A stretch of 64,000 bases of DNA from an uncultured Gammaproteobacteria bacterium (GCA_913063125.1 CAJXZM010000001.1:124001-188000); one strand, 5' to 3'; positions 7,301-15,899 are shown, counted from the stretch's first letter. Made by a program: numbers and translations. The notes: generated by a model from the letters alone, not told the origin.

Positions 7301-8827
7301 CTATGAGTTTTCATAGTAATAGTGCAATGCGTTCCGACCCTGCTTGTTTAGAGTCGAGTAAAACGAACCGGTTGCATCATTGTCGACTTCTGCTAGCGTA
7401 TCCAGCTTTTCATGAATATCCTTGCCGCGATTAAACTTGTCCCGGTCGACCGATTTCCGGGCTTTCGTGGAAGGTTTGGTTGTGTTGCTGGCACTTAAGG
7501 CATTGTCGAATATAAACTGTTCAGGGGTTTCTATGACGTGAAGTTCATCGTAGTACTGGTGGATTATTGCGGGGCTGTTTCCTACTTGTTTCGCCAGTTG
7601 CTGAATAGGTATGACGCCACTTTTTAAAGCGGTAGTAATGTATGCTTTTCTGAAGCAGCCAACATCTCGTTTCTTTCCGTCTTTGTCATACAGTAAACCT
7701 GCCGATGCCAAGTGTTTATTTATGGCGCCGCGGCGGCTTTTTACATAATTGCCGCGTTCGTCGACGAATAAATGTAGATCGTCATGAAATTCCCAGCCAA
7801 ATTCCTTGGCGTTATCCATATGAATGCTTCTCAAGTGTTTGATGACTTGGACGCATTCGGGTAAAGCAACCAAATAACGGCTTTGGTTTTTGCCCCATGC
7901 ATAAATCTTTGTGTAATTCTTTCCGTCGAGTTTGAACTCTTCACAATCACTAAATTTGATGTTTCCCGCCTCGGTGACCCGAACTCCTGTAGTGTACAAA
8001 AAAGAAATGTAGGAAATTAATGCGCGGTGGTTCCGCTTGTGTTTCGGATTGCTTTGGGACTTCATGGTCAGTGAAATTGTGTCCAGTAAATGACGTACTT
8101 CATTCCACGTTAATCCGGGTTTTTTTTGGGGTTTACCATTTGAGCTTTCGTTTTTTATAGTGGGTATTTGATTGCCTTCAATGATCCTTTTTGTTCGCGC
8201 GTGCTCAAAAATGGCTCTAAGGATAGTCAGCTCCTTGTTAATGGTGTTCCAGCTAGGTTCCTGATTTTCACGAGCTGATTTTTCCCGGGCGACCTTTTTT
8301 CCGTCCTTACGCCTGTATTGAATTTTATCCTTTTTTGAGCCGGGTCCGCTAATCCAATATGCTTTGCGCCATGATACAAATTGATCAATTTCGAAATCAG
8401 AAATGTCCCCGATATTTTGGGCGCCAAAATAGGGGCTTAGGTATGTGTCTACCGCATATTCCTTTGCGTGTAGTCTCTCGGTCTTGTGGTCTTGGTCTTT
8501 TTTAGGCTTGTGTGCCTGACGTTCTGTGTCGTCTCTTGTTTTCTGTATGTACGCATTAGCAATAAGCTCGAATCGCTTGTCGCTTAGCGACATGTTCCGT
8601 TTGTTGCGTTGTTTAAACTCAAAATAGAGGTCTTCAGCCTCTTGTTCAGCCTCGTTCGCATTTTTCGTTTTTAGTGAGCGATTAATTGCCCGACCTTTCT
8701 TGCCGGGAATTTTAAACTTCGCGTACCAAATGTCTGAAGGTTCCTTGCCGGTTGCGGCATCGTCACGTTGATATATTGTTACGCGCCCGTTTGATAGAAG
8801 GCGCTCATTGCGTCTAGTGTTTGCCAT
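7301..8827 (-). CDS. Tyrosine recombinase (element integrase)
   Basis: This 508-residue integrase has an N-terminal AP2-like arm-binding start (about residues 13-60), a core-binding helical domain and a C-terminal catalytic domain. Visible catalytic residues are R283 (TGVRVTEAGN), K313 (WGKNQSR), R393 (GCFRKAY) and Y425 or Y426 (HQYYDEL). The two usual histidines are not conserved: G390 stands at the HxxR position and N417 in place of the GH histidine. It ends the element next to arm-type sites and the split tRNA-Arg, so it very likely catalysed integration there. The long N-terminal part and degenerate motifs suggest a less common integrase subfamily. Confidence 0.92.
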   Translation of the reverse strand: MANTRRNERLLSNGRVTIYQRDDAATGKEPSDIWYAKFKIPGKKGRAINRSLKTKNANEAEQEAEDLYFEFKQRNKRNMSLSDKRFELIANAYIQKTRDDTERQAHKPKKDQDHKTERLHAKEYAVDTYLSPYFGAQNIGDISDFEIDQFVSWRKAYWISGPGSKKDKIQYRRKDGKKVAREKSARENQEPSWNTINKELTILRAIFEHARTKRIIEGNQIPTIKNESSNGKPQKKPGLTWNEVRHLLDTISLTMKSQSNPKHKRNHRALISYISFLYTTGVRVTEAGNIKFSDCEEFKLDGKNYTKIYAWGKNQSRYLVALPECVQVIKHLRSIHMDNAKEFGWEFHDDLHLFVDERGNYVKSRRGAINKHLASAGLLYDKDGKKRDVGCFRKAYITTALKSGVIPIQQLAKQVGNSPAIIHQYYDELHVIETPEQFIFDNALSASNTTKPSTKARKSVDRDKFNRGKDIHEKLDTLAEVDNDATGSFYSTLNKQGRNALHYYYENS

Positions 8828-8849
8828 GTGATGACCTGAAAAATGATAA

Positions 8850-8924
8850 TTGGTAACGCTTTGGTAACATCATAACGTTACCAAGCACGATGCATCAAGG
8901 GGTTGGTGACATTTTGGTTACCAA
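8850..8924. repeat. Cluster of integrase arm-type sites
   Basis: The octamer TTGGTAAC occurs at 8850-8857 and 8861-8868, inverted at 8877-8884, and as variants TTGGTGAC (8903-8910) and TTGGTTAC (8914-8921, overlapping an inverted GTTACCAA at 8917-8924). The cluster lies between the integrase start and the tRNA junction, where arm-binding sites of tyrosine integrases are normally found. It may also autoregulate the int promoter. Confidence 0.6.
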
Positions 8925-9009
8925 AAACAACGGTAATTAGAGAGGCTTGAAATGACAAAAAATACAATTAAAACAAATAGATAGGCGGATTTCTTATATT
9001 TGGCGCTTG

Positions 9010-9051
<42 letters not shown>

Positions 9052-9125
9052 TTTTTAACAGCTGACGATTCTAGCCTGTCGCTTTGTCATATTCCACTCT
9101 TTAATGCGTTAACAGCCTGAATTAT

Positions 9126-9142
9126 AACTATAGGCTATAGTT
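9126..9142. promoter_or_regulatory. Palindrome upstream of the acyl-CoA dehydrogenase gene
   Basis: AACTATAG at 9126-9133 and CTATAGTT at 9135-9142 form a perfect 8-bp inverted repeat with a one-base centre, 47 bases before the ATG at 9190. It is the right size for a dimeric repressor site. Which regulator binds is unknown. Confidence 0.4.
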
Positions 9143-9189
9143 GTCGGGTGTTATCGGCGTCTCCCTATTGGTTATTAAAGAGGTTCTCA

Positions 9190-10359
9190 ATGGATATACA
9201 GTTCACATCGGAAGATCTTGCTTTTCAAAAAGAGGTTCGGGCATTTTTCTCCGAAAATGTTACGGATGAAATCCGTCGTGGTTATACCGGAGGGGAGGTT
9301 GATCCTGCCATTATGGTTAAATGGCAAAAAATCTTGCATAAGCAAGGTTGGGTAGCTCCGAACTGGCCAGCGGACATTGGTGGCACCGGTTGGACAATTA
9401 CACAAAAGTATATCTTTGAAAATGAATGCGCGGAATCTGGTGCACCATCGGTGATTCCATTTGGTTTGAAAATGGTGGCTCCGGTTATTTATACGTTTGG
9501 CAGTGATGAACAGAAGAAACGCTTCTTGCCGGACATACTGGAAAGTAACGTGTGGTGGTGTCAGGGTTATTCAGAGCCTGGTGCAGGTTCTGATTTGGCT
9601 GCGTTACAAACCAAGGCAGAGCTGGATGGCGATCATTATGTGGTAAATGGTCAAAAGATTTGGACCACTTACGCTCAGGATGCTGACTGGATTTTCTGTT
9701 TAGTAAGAACCAGCTCAGAAGGTAAGCGCCAAGCAGGTATTTCATTTTTACTAATTGATATGAAAACACCTGGCGTAGAAGTGAGAAAGATTGACACCAT
9801 TGATAATCAACACACGTTGAATGAAGTGTTTTTTGATAATGTGCGGGTACCGGTTGAAAACCGCATTGGTGAGGAAAACAAAGGTTGGACGTACGCCAAA
9901 GTACTGTTAACGCATGAGCGTACAGCGATTGCCGGAGTCGCCCAGTCGAAAAAAGGCATCCAAAAGTTAAGAGAATTTGCTGCTCAGGAAAAGGTTGGAG
10001 CAGGTGTATTAGCGGATGATCCATTGTTTGCCGCTAAAATTGCAAAAGTTGAGATTGATTTGATGGCCCTGGAATATACCGAGCTGCGGGCGATTGCATC
10101 GGTATCGGCGGGTGGAGCACCCGGCCCAGAATCGTCTATCTTAAAAATTCGTGGTACTGAAATACAGCAAGCAGTATCTGAGTTAACCATCGAAGCTTGT
10201 GGCCATTACGCCCATGTTATTAACGATGGCGAGGCGATTGGCAACGATATGAGTTGGGTTGCATCGGCTAAATATTTATACGGTCGAGCCAGTACGATTT
10301 ATGGCGGTTCAAATGAAGTTCAGAAAAACATTATCGCTAAGATGGTTTTAGGGTTGTAG
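9190..10359 (+). CDS. Acyl-CoA dehydrogenase
   Basis: This flavoprotein of 389 residues should oxidise an acyl-CoA to the 2,3-enoyl-CoA in the cytoplasm, passing electrons to ETF. Family features include the central beta region (GAGSDLAALQT, QKIWTTYA), the helix with HERTAIAG and the C-terminal YGGSNEVQKNIIAK. I chose ATG 9190, which gives the usual N-terminus MDIQFTSED and has AAGAGG upstream, over a GTG at 9148. A second acyl-CoA dehydrogenase follows, and such pairs often act on branched, sterol-like or aromatic side chains, sometimes as a heteromer. The substrate is not determined. Confidence 0.93.
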   Translation: MDIQFTSEDLAFQKEVRAFFSENVTDEIRRGYTGGEVDPAIMVKWQKILHKQGWVAPNWPADIGGTGWTITQKYIFENECAESGAPSVIPFGLKMVAPVIYTFGSDEQKKRFLPDILESNVWWCQGYSEPGAGSDLAALQTKAELDGDHYVVNGQKIWTTYAQDADWIFCLVRTSSEGKRQAGISFLLIDMKTPGVEVRKIDTIDNQHTLNEVFFDNVRVPVENRIGEENKGWTYAKVLLTHERTAIAGVAQSKKGIQKLREFAAQEKVGAGVLADDPLFAAKIAKVEIDLMALEYTELRAIASVSAGGAPGPESSILKIRGTEIQQAVSELTIEACGHYAHVINDGEAIGNDMSWVASAKYLYGRASTIYGGSNEVQKNIIAKMVLGL

Positions 10360-10400
10360 GAATATTCGATTGGTGGATATTTGAATCTTGCTATCAGTGA

Positions 10401-10503
10401 AGTGTTCAGTATCCCCTTTCAGAAACGTCTGCGGCATGGAAGCCGCAGTCGAGTACGCATGGATGCGATCTTTTACGATTTATGAAAGGGGATACTGAAC
10501 ACT
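10401..10503. repeat. Structured palindromic repeat element, copy 1
   Basis: Perfect 21-bp arms at 10401-10421 and 10483-10503 enclose a 61-base core. Inside are a 7-bp hairpin (CTGCGGC 10429-10435 with GCCGCAG 10442-10448) and CGCAT-GG-ATGCG at 10456-10467. The core is closely similar to the one at 58895-59005, but the outer arms are different sequences that stay self-complementary. It lies between two same-direction genes. It may be an RNA structure, a terminator or processing element, or a small mobile repeat. Confidence 0.85.
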
Positions 10504-10566
10504 GAACGGTCTCCGGGATCTGCGAAATACCTACTCATTACATGCAATTTGAACAAGAGACATATT

Positions 10567-11703
10567 ATGAATTTTGATTTTTCTGAAGAGCAAACGCTAC
10601 TAAAAGACAGTGTTGCCAAGTTTATACAAAACGAATACAGCTACGAAGCGCGTCAAAAAAATAGCCAATCTGATATCGGCTATAGTGAACAAAACTGGTC
10701 AACCTTTGCTGAGTTGGGCTGGTTGTGTGTGCCCTTTACCGAAGAACAAGGTGGCATTGGTGGTGGGCCCGTAGAAATGATGATTATGATGGAAGAGTTT
10801 GGTAAAGGCTTAGTGGTTGAACCGTACTTTTCATCGGTTGTTTTGTCAGGCAGTTTACTGGCAAAAGCGGGGAATGAAAGCCAGCAAGCTGAATTGATAA
10901 CTGGCATTATCGATGGTTCGAAAAAAATCACCTTTGCTTACAACGAATCACAAGCGCGATTTGATTTACATAACGTTGTCACTAAGGCAGAGAAGAATGA
11001 TCAAGGTTATGTGATCAATGGTAATAAGAGCATTGTGTTACATGGTGCTTCTGCTGACCTGTTGATCGTGTCAGTGAGAACCGCTGGAGAGCCATTGGAT
11101 AATGATGGAATTACGTTGATGTTGGTTCCTGCAAGTGCGGACGGGGTAAGTATTAAGGCAACAAGAACATTGGATGGTCAGCGAGCAGCAGAAGTCCAGT
11201 TCACCAACGTACAGGTTGATAGTGATGCATTGTTAGGAGAGGAAGGTAATGCAGCATTGGTTATTGACCAAGTAGCGGATGAAGCAATGTTGGCGTTGTG
11301 TGCAGAAGCGGTTGGCTCTATGGAGAAGCTTTACAAAGATACAGTAGCGTATACCAAAGAACGTAAGCAGTTTGGTGTGGCTATTAGTGGTTTTCAAGCA
11401 TTGCAGCATCGTATGGTGGATATGTTTACGGCTCACGAGCAATGTAAATCGCTATTGTTACGGGCGGTATTGTCGTATGCCGCTGGTGATGCTGATGTGG
11501 CAAAAAATATTGCTGCGCTCAAATATCAAGTGGGTGTATCAGGTCAGAAAGTTGCACATGAAGCGGTTCAAATTCATGGTGGTATGGGTATGACGGATGA
11601 GATGAGTGTGGGGATGTATCTTAAACGCATTAATATGATCAATACCCTATTTGGCAATGCGGATTATCATTTACAACGCTTCACAGACCTGTCGGCAGCA
11701 TAA
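10567..11703 (+). CDS. Acyl-CoA dehydrogenase, second of a pair
   Basis: The 378-residue flavoprotein has the family's helical N-terminus (FDFSEEQTLLKD), a middle beta domain and a C-terminal helix bundle with YTKERKQFGV and QIHGGMGMTDE. It lacks the usual C-terminal GGTxEIxR motif of the first gene and ends with INTLFGNADYHLQRF, as in partner subunits of heteromeric dehydrogenases. ATG 10567 is preferred over an in-frame TTG at 10549 because it gives the family-typical start. It follows the first dehydrogenase with only the structured repeat between, so the two may be co-transcribed. Confidence 0.9.
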   Translation: MNFDFSEEQTLLKDSVAKFIQNEYSYEARQKNSQSDIGYSEQNWSTFAELGWLCVPFTEEQGGIGGGPVEMMIMMEEFGKGLVVEPYFSSVVLSGSLLAKAGNESQQAELITGIIDGSKKITFAYNESQARFDLHNVVTKAEKNDQGYVINGNKSIVLHGASADLLIVSVRTAGEPLDNDGITLMLVPASADGVSIKATRTLDGQRAAEVQFTNVQVDSDALLGEEGNAALVIDQVADEAMLALCAEAVGSMEKLYKDTVAYTKERKQFGVAISGFQALQHRMVDMFTAHEQCKSLLLRAVLSYAAGDADVAKNIAALKYQVGVSGQKVAHEAVQIHGGMGMTDEMSVGMYLKRINMINTLFGNADYHLQRFTDLSAA

Positions 11704-11786
11704 TGAGTGTTGCTAAGCCGGTGTGGCGTGGAAAGAACCTGATATTGGTCGTTTGAACCCCGGTATTCTTACAGTGGATCATTGAA

Positions 11787-11821
11787 AAAAGAGCCCTTTA
11801 ATGTAAATTAAGGGCTCTTTT
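11787..11821. terminator. Rho-independent terminator
   Basis: AAAAGAGCCCTT (11787-11798) pairs with AAGGGCTCTTTT (11810-11821). The A-run before and T-run after make it usable in both directions. It ends the acyl-CoA dehydrogenase transcript and insulates arsS. Confidence 0.85.
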
Positions 11822-11937
11822 CATTTTCACCTTAGTATTAATAGAAAATGCTTGAACTGGTATGGCAATTTATGGTCCTATTCGGCTTAACCTGATCGAA
11901 AATACAATCTTAAGAGACGCTACAGACAGACCATCCT

Positions 11938-12906
11938 ATGTTAGATACCAAGCCGTTATTGTTTAAAAGCTCCACTGATTTTCCCTCTATCAAACGTGCA
12001 AAATTAGAGATATTGCAAGTTAACCTAGGTTACTTATGTAATCTCAGTTGTACCCATTGTCATGTTAATGCGGGGCCAAAACGTACCGAATTAATGAGTG
12101 CATCAATGGTGGATAAAGTGATTGATGTGCTACGAGAGTTGAATGTTAAGGTCTTGGATTTAACCGGTGGTGCTCCTGAGATGAATCCCGAATTTCGGCG
12201 TTTAGTCAAAGCGGCACGAGCGTTAGATGTGAAGGTGATCGATCGTTGCAATCTTACTATTCTAAATGAGCCTGGGTATGAGGATCTTGCAGTGTTCCTC
12301 GCAGAGCAAAAGGTCGATGTTGTTGCCTCGCTACCTTGCTATACCGAAGATAATGTTGATAGTCAGAGAGGCAAGGGTGTTTTTGAATCCTCACTTGAAG
12401 GGTTGCTTAAGCTTAATGCATTAGGGTATGGAAAAGGTGACCCTTCATTAGTCTTAGATCTGGTATACAATCCTGGCGGCGCTTTTTTACCGCCGCCTCA
12501 AGCAGAACTAGCGCAAGATTATAAAAGAGAGTTAGGCGCTAACTACAGCATTGAATTTGACGGTCTATTAACCATTACCAATATGCCTATCAGCCGGTTT
12601 GGTAGTATGTTGATATCCAAAGGTCAGTTTGAGGAGTATATGACGTTATTGCGTGATAACTACTTAGCGGCCAATCTGGATAATATTATGTGCCGTAATA
12701 CACTCAGCGTGGACTGGGAAGGTAATGTGTTTGATTGTGATTTTAATCAGATGTTGTTATTACCTATAGAAAAAAATAATCAACCGTTAACACTTTCTCA
12801 AGTATTGGAGCAAAGCTTAGAAGGGCACTCGGTTGTTGTTGCAGACCATTGCTTTGGTTGCACCGCTGGGCAGGGAAGTAGTTGCGGTGGCGCGTTGGCA
12901 GAATAA
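11938..12906 (+). CDS. arsS: ArsS-type radical SAM protein (arsenosugar biosynthesis)
   Basis: The 322-residue protein has the radical SAM cluster motif C34xxxC38xxC41 (CNLSCTHC), the LDLTGGAPEMNP segment that binds SAM, and the C-terminal cysteine-rich CFGCTAGQGSSCGGA typical of ArsS. Family knowledge: ArsS attaches the 5'-deoxyadenosyl group of SAM to dimethylarsenite made by ArsM, giving an arsenosugar precursor. No arsM gene is visible in this window. The next two genes overlap or nearly touch it, forming the known rSAM/selenodomain-associated gene set. Assignment to the family is firm, the in vivo substrate less so. Confidence 0.88.
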   Translation: MLDTKPLLFKSSTDFPSIKRAKLEILQVNLGYLCNLSCTHCHVNAGPKRTELMSASMVDKVIDVLRELNVKVLDLTGGAPEMNPEFRRLVKAARALDVKVIDRCNLTILNEPGYEDLAVFLAEQKVDVVASLPCYTEDNVDSQRGKGVFESSLEGLLKLNALGYGKGDPSLVLDLVYNPGGAFLPPPQAELAQDYKRELGANYSIEFDGLLTITNMPISRFGSMLISKGQFEEYMTLLRDNYLAANLDNIMCRNTLSVDWEGNVFDCDFNQMLLLPIEKNNQPLTLSQVLEQSLEGHSVVVADHCFGCTAGQGSSCGGALAE

Positions 12907-12908
12907 GG

Positions 12909-13586
12909 GTGAGTGTTGGAAGCCTTATCGTTCCGGTATTAAACGAAAACAGTAATGTTGAGAGAATACTGCTGCCACTACAGCGCTTACGTCAGCGTGG
13001 TTGGAGTATTGTTGTTGTGGATGGTGGCAGTACGGACGATACGCCTCACAGAGCTAAACCTCTCGCGGATAACGTTATCTCATCGCTTCCTGGGCGAGCA
13101 AAGCAGATGAATGCGGGAGCGGCAGAGGCGATGGGCGACATACTTCTCTTTTTGCATGCGGATACGGTATTACCAACCGATTTTGAATCTGAAATACAAA
13201 AGTTCATTGAGAGCGACCTTCAATGGGGACGTTTTGACGTTACCCTGTCAGGTAATCAGTTAATGTTTTATGTCATTGCATGGTTTATTAATACCCGGTC
13301 CCGGCTTACGCGGGTGTCAACGGGCGACCAAGCATTATTTTTCAAACGCCAATTTTTTGAAGAGCTAAAGGGTTATGCTGACGTACCTCTGATGGAGGAC
13401 GTGGATATTTGTAAACGTAGTCGAATATTGTCAGAACCTTTTTTCAGTGACCTCAGAGTAATTACCTCTAGTCGACGTTGGGAAAAAAAGGGCACTTGGA
13501 AGACCATTTGGCTTATGTGGCGTTTGCGCTATGCCTATTACAAAGGTGAAGACCCAGCGGTGCTATATAGGAAATATTATTCGTGA
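12909..13586 (+). CDS. Glycosyltransferase family 2, rSAM/selenodomain-associated transferase 2
   Basis: The N-terminal GT-A fold shows SLIVPVLNE, VVVDGGSTDDT and FLHADTVLP, the nucleotide-sugar binding pattern of GT2 enzymes. A C-terminal EDVDICKR segment and a basic RRWEKKGTWKT tail follow, as in TIGR04283-type proteins. The length (about 225 residues) fits. The start is placed at GTG 12909, two bases after the arsS stop, implying translational coupling. An in-frame TTG at 12882 would overlap arsS. It probably glycosylates or extends the product of the ArsS pathway, but the true substrate of this family is not known to me. Confidence 0.8.
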   Translation: MSVGSLIVPVLNENSNVERILLPLQRLRQRGWSIVVVDGGSTDDTPHRAKPLADNVISSLPGRAKQMNAGAAEAMGDILLFLHADTVLPTDFESEIQKFIESDLQWGRFDVTLSGNQLMFYVIAWFINTRSRLTRVSTGDQALFFKRQFFEELKGYADVPLMEDVDICKRSRILSEPFFSDLRVITSSRRWEKKGTWKTIWLMWRLRYAYYKGEDPAVLYRKYYS

Positions 13587-14218
13587 AAAAACAACTCATT
13601 CAAGTTTTTTTTAAAGCGCCTGTTGAAGGTAAAGTAAAAACCCGTCTAATACCTGAGGTTGGCCTATTAAATAGTGTGGCAATTCATACGCGTTTGTGTG
13701 ACCAGGTTATTCAATGTGTTGCGGGGTATGCAGGGCAGAGTGAAGATGTTGCGGTTCAATTTTGGGTAGACCTTGATGTTGACCATACCTTTGTACAAGA
13801 AAATGCGGCACGTTATGGCGCTGAAGTTTTTCAACAGCAAGGGTGTGACCTTGGCGAACGAATGCAGTTTGCAATGACGCGTGGATTGATGGCGGCAGAT
13901 CAGGTCGTTATTGTAGGGGGAGATTGTCTTTCTTTATGCGATCGGTATTTAGCGCAAGCGTTTGAGATATTGGAAAATAGGGATTTGGTTTTCGGCCCGG
14001 CAGATGACGGTGGTTATATCCTTATTGGCTCTCACGGTTTGGAGGAAGGTTTTTTTAAAGGTGTTCAGTGGGGCGAAAGCACTGTGCTTGCATCATCGAT
14101 TGATTGTGCTTGTCAATCAGGTAAAAGCTATGGCTTATTAGAAGAACGTTGGGATATTGATACTTGGGAAGATATTCAGCGTAATGCGCCGCAGTTACTT
14201 GAGGGATTGGTGTTGTAA
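13583..14218 (+). CDS. rSAM/selenodomain-associated transferase 1 (nucleotidyltransferase-like)
   Basis: The 211-residue protein starts at GTG 13583 and overlaps the preceding stop by four bases, so the genes are coupled. It has the family start FFKAPVEGKVKTRL, a conserved QQGCDLGERM region, VIVGGDCLSL and FGPADDGGYILIG, a fold resembling CofC/MobA-type nucleotidyltransferases (TIGR04282). It completes the arsS operon. A nucleotidyl or glycosyl transfer is likely; the substrate is unknown. Confidence 0.82.
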   Translation: MKKQLIQVFFKAPVEGKVKTRLIPEVGLLNSVAIHTRLCDQVIQCVAGYAGQSEDVAVQFWVDLDVDHTFVQENAARYGAEVFQQQGCDLGERMQFAMTRGLMAADQVVIVGGDCLSLCDRYLAQAFEILENRDLVFGPADDGGYILIGSHGLEEGFFKGVQWGESTVLASSIDCACQSGKSYGLLEERWDIDTWEDIQRNAPQLLEGLVL

Positions 14219-14270
14219 TAGAATGGGGTACTAGTGATATACTATCGTTAGCAATTTGTATTTCCACCCT

Positions 14271-15059
14271 TTATATTTTTACACCGTGTTTTTCTTTACG
14301 TTGAAGCTGAGTGATATAACGGTTTAGTACTCTCTCATTTGCACCATCCATATCGGAAAACTTTATACCAAGATAGGTGCACTTATCTTTAGTGTCGTAT
14401 ATCCAGTGCATTAGTCTGGCGCCACTATGCATTGAGTAACCATCCGTTAATACCAGTTGGCATGATATATATTCTTCGCCCCGTTTAGGTCTGGGTTCGA
14501 TAAGCCCTGCCAATTTCATCCGGACCCCTTTGGAGGACAAATCGACAATAGTGCCAGAGATAACCGGGTTAATGGCATGGAGTAGGCTGATTTTTATGGG
14601 GGTGGCGCTACTGATGCGAACACGAAATGCATCACGTAGTTGAGTGTTCTCTACTCCTGGAGGAAACTTAACGATATGAGCATAGCCAGATTTTGTATTG
14701 ACAGTCTTTTGATATTCGCAGGTAAACTGACAATAGGTCCCTTCATGAGTAAGTGAAAAGTGAAGCAAGTCCCCGTGCTTTAAGTTTTCCTCATGCATGT
14801 TGGGAGAAAATTGGTCAAATGCAATGGTCCTTTTTTTCTCATCAAGCGTAATAATACCGGAATGAGCAATACCTGCTTTTTTATTAACAGAGCCATCCGC
14901 ATAACAGGTTTGTACCGTAATGAGATGGTTTTCGTGAGCAAAGCCACCTAAATGCCGAACAATGGCTTTGGCATTGTGGTTAATGTTTTTTTGAGAGCCT
15001 AGTTTGGGATTATCATCATCGTTCTTTGATAAAAAGCGCCCAATGAAAGGTATTTGCAT
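14271..15059 (-). CDS. YcgR-like PilZ-domain flagellar brake protein
   Basis: This 262-residue protein has an N-terminal YcgR-type beta domain (about residues 40-135) and a C-terminal PilZ domain with RDAFR (142-146, the RxxxR loop) and DLSSKG (173-178, the D/NxSxxG motif). These two motifs bind c-di-GMP. YcgR proteins slow or bias the flagellar motor when c-di-GMP is high. Its position beside flgN, flgM and flgA supports a flagellar role. It is transcribed in the same direction as flgN but is separated from it by a hairpin. Confidence 0.85.
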   Translation of the reverse strand: MQIPFIGRFLSKNDDDNPKLGSQKNINHNAKAIVRHLGGFAHENHLITVQTCYADGSVNKKAGIAHSGIITLDEKKRTIAFDQFSPNMHEENLKHGDLLHFSLTHEGTYCQFTCEYQKTVNTKSGYAHIVKFPPGVENTQLRDAFRVRISSATPIKISLLHAINPVISGTIVDLSSKGVRMKLAGLIEPRPKRGEEYISCQLVLTDGYSMHSGARLMHWIYDTKDKCTYLGIKFSDMDGANERVLNRYITQLQRKEKHGVKI

Positions 15060-15133
15060 ATAGGATTTATCTTGGTTTTGAGGTGGAGTAGGTCAGTTGA
15101 AACGCATTGTTACGTTATCAGTGTAGCAAAGTT

Positions 15134-15167
15134 ACGGCAGAAGGTTGCCGGGTGGCAACGCTGCCGT
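15134..15167 (-). terminator. Hairpin at the end of flgN
   Basis: On the minus strand ACGGCAG at 15167-15161 and GTTGCC at 15159-15154 pair with 15149-15144 and 15140-15134, giving a strong two-part stem with a four-base loop. It begins at the flgN stop codon. The following T-run is weak, so attenuation toward the PilZ gene is more likely than full termination. Confidence 0.55.
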
Positions 15168-15664
15168 TAGGCCATTGCTAGACAGCGGGTGGATTCAAGG
15201 GAACCTGTGCGTCCACTTTTGGTATAGATGCTTTGTTGAGGGGATTGGCCCTTCATTAGCCCCATTAAACGGTCAATGGCAATTTGTGAGTGAAGCAGTA
15301 TTTTCCCATTGATTTTGTTCAAACTGTCGCATTGCTGCAGGCTGCTTGTAAGTTGTTCCCAGAGCAATGTGAACTTCTTTTGCCATTGGTATGGAATAAG
15401 CTTTAAAAACGCTAAAAACCCTTCATTATCCCCTGCAAAGCCCATGGATTGCATCATTGTGCGCCGCTGTACATCGGTTGATTCAAGATCGACTAACGTG
15501 CGTTGTTTGCGGGCCAATATATCGCTATAAGTATTAAATTGGCGTAGCTCAAGAGATTCGCGCTCTTCTTTTAATAGTGATACTAGATGTGTACTGAGAT
15601 TGCGATCTCTCTCTAGTATCTTTAATAACGATTGTGCTTGAGTCGGATCTATTTTTGTCGCCAT
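15167..15664 (-). CDS. flgN: FlgN, export chaperone for hook-filament junction proteins
   Basis: The 165-residue, mostly helical protein fits FlgN in length and heptad pattern (LLKILERDRNLSTHLVSLLKEE near the N-terminus). FlgN binds FlgK and FlgL in the cytoplasm and delivers them to the flagellar export gate. I chose the ATG at 15664, which has GGAGAG four bases before it, over an ATG six codons upstream. flgM lies upstream on the same strand. A 235-base gap separates them, but no terminator with a T-run is visible there. Confidence 0.85.
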   Translation of the reverse strand: MATKIDPTQAQSLLKILERDRNLSTHLVSLLKEERESLELRQFNTYSDILARKQRTLVDLESTDVQRRTMMQSMGFAGDNEGFLAFLKLIPYQWQKKFTLLWEQLTSSLQQCDSLNKINGKILLHSQIAIDRLMGLMKGQSPQQSIYTKSGRTGSLESTRCLAMA

Positions 15665-15899
15665 GAGGCTCTCCAAGATCATATTAGTAAAACTAATACA
15701 TTAGAAAGCAAGGAGTGTGCCGACTGCCTGTGTCAGATTGGAGAATAAGTGTTTTTTTTGCTAGAAATACGGTCTAAGGGAAAGCTATGGGGAAAGGGGG
15801 TACTAAAGAGCCGCAAAACGTGAGTTGAGTTAAGTGGGTATCGGAGGCATCCGATAATGCGACTCTTTGTATGTACTGTTCGTATTTAAAAACGCGTAT

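Noticed and set aside
15840-15855. Small hairpin ATCGGA-GGCA-TCCGAT between flgM and flgN
   Set aside because: Only six pairs and no T-run, so it is not called as a terminator.
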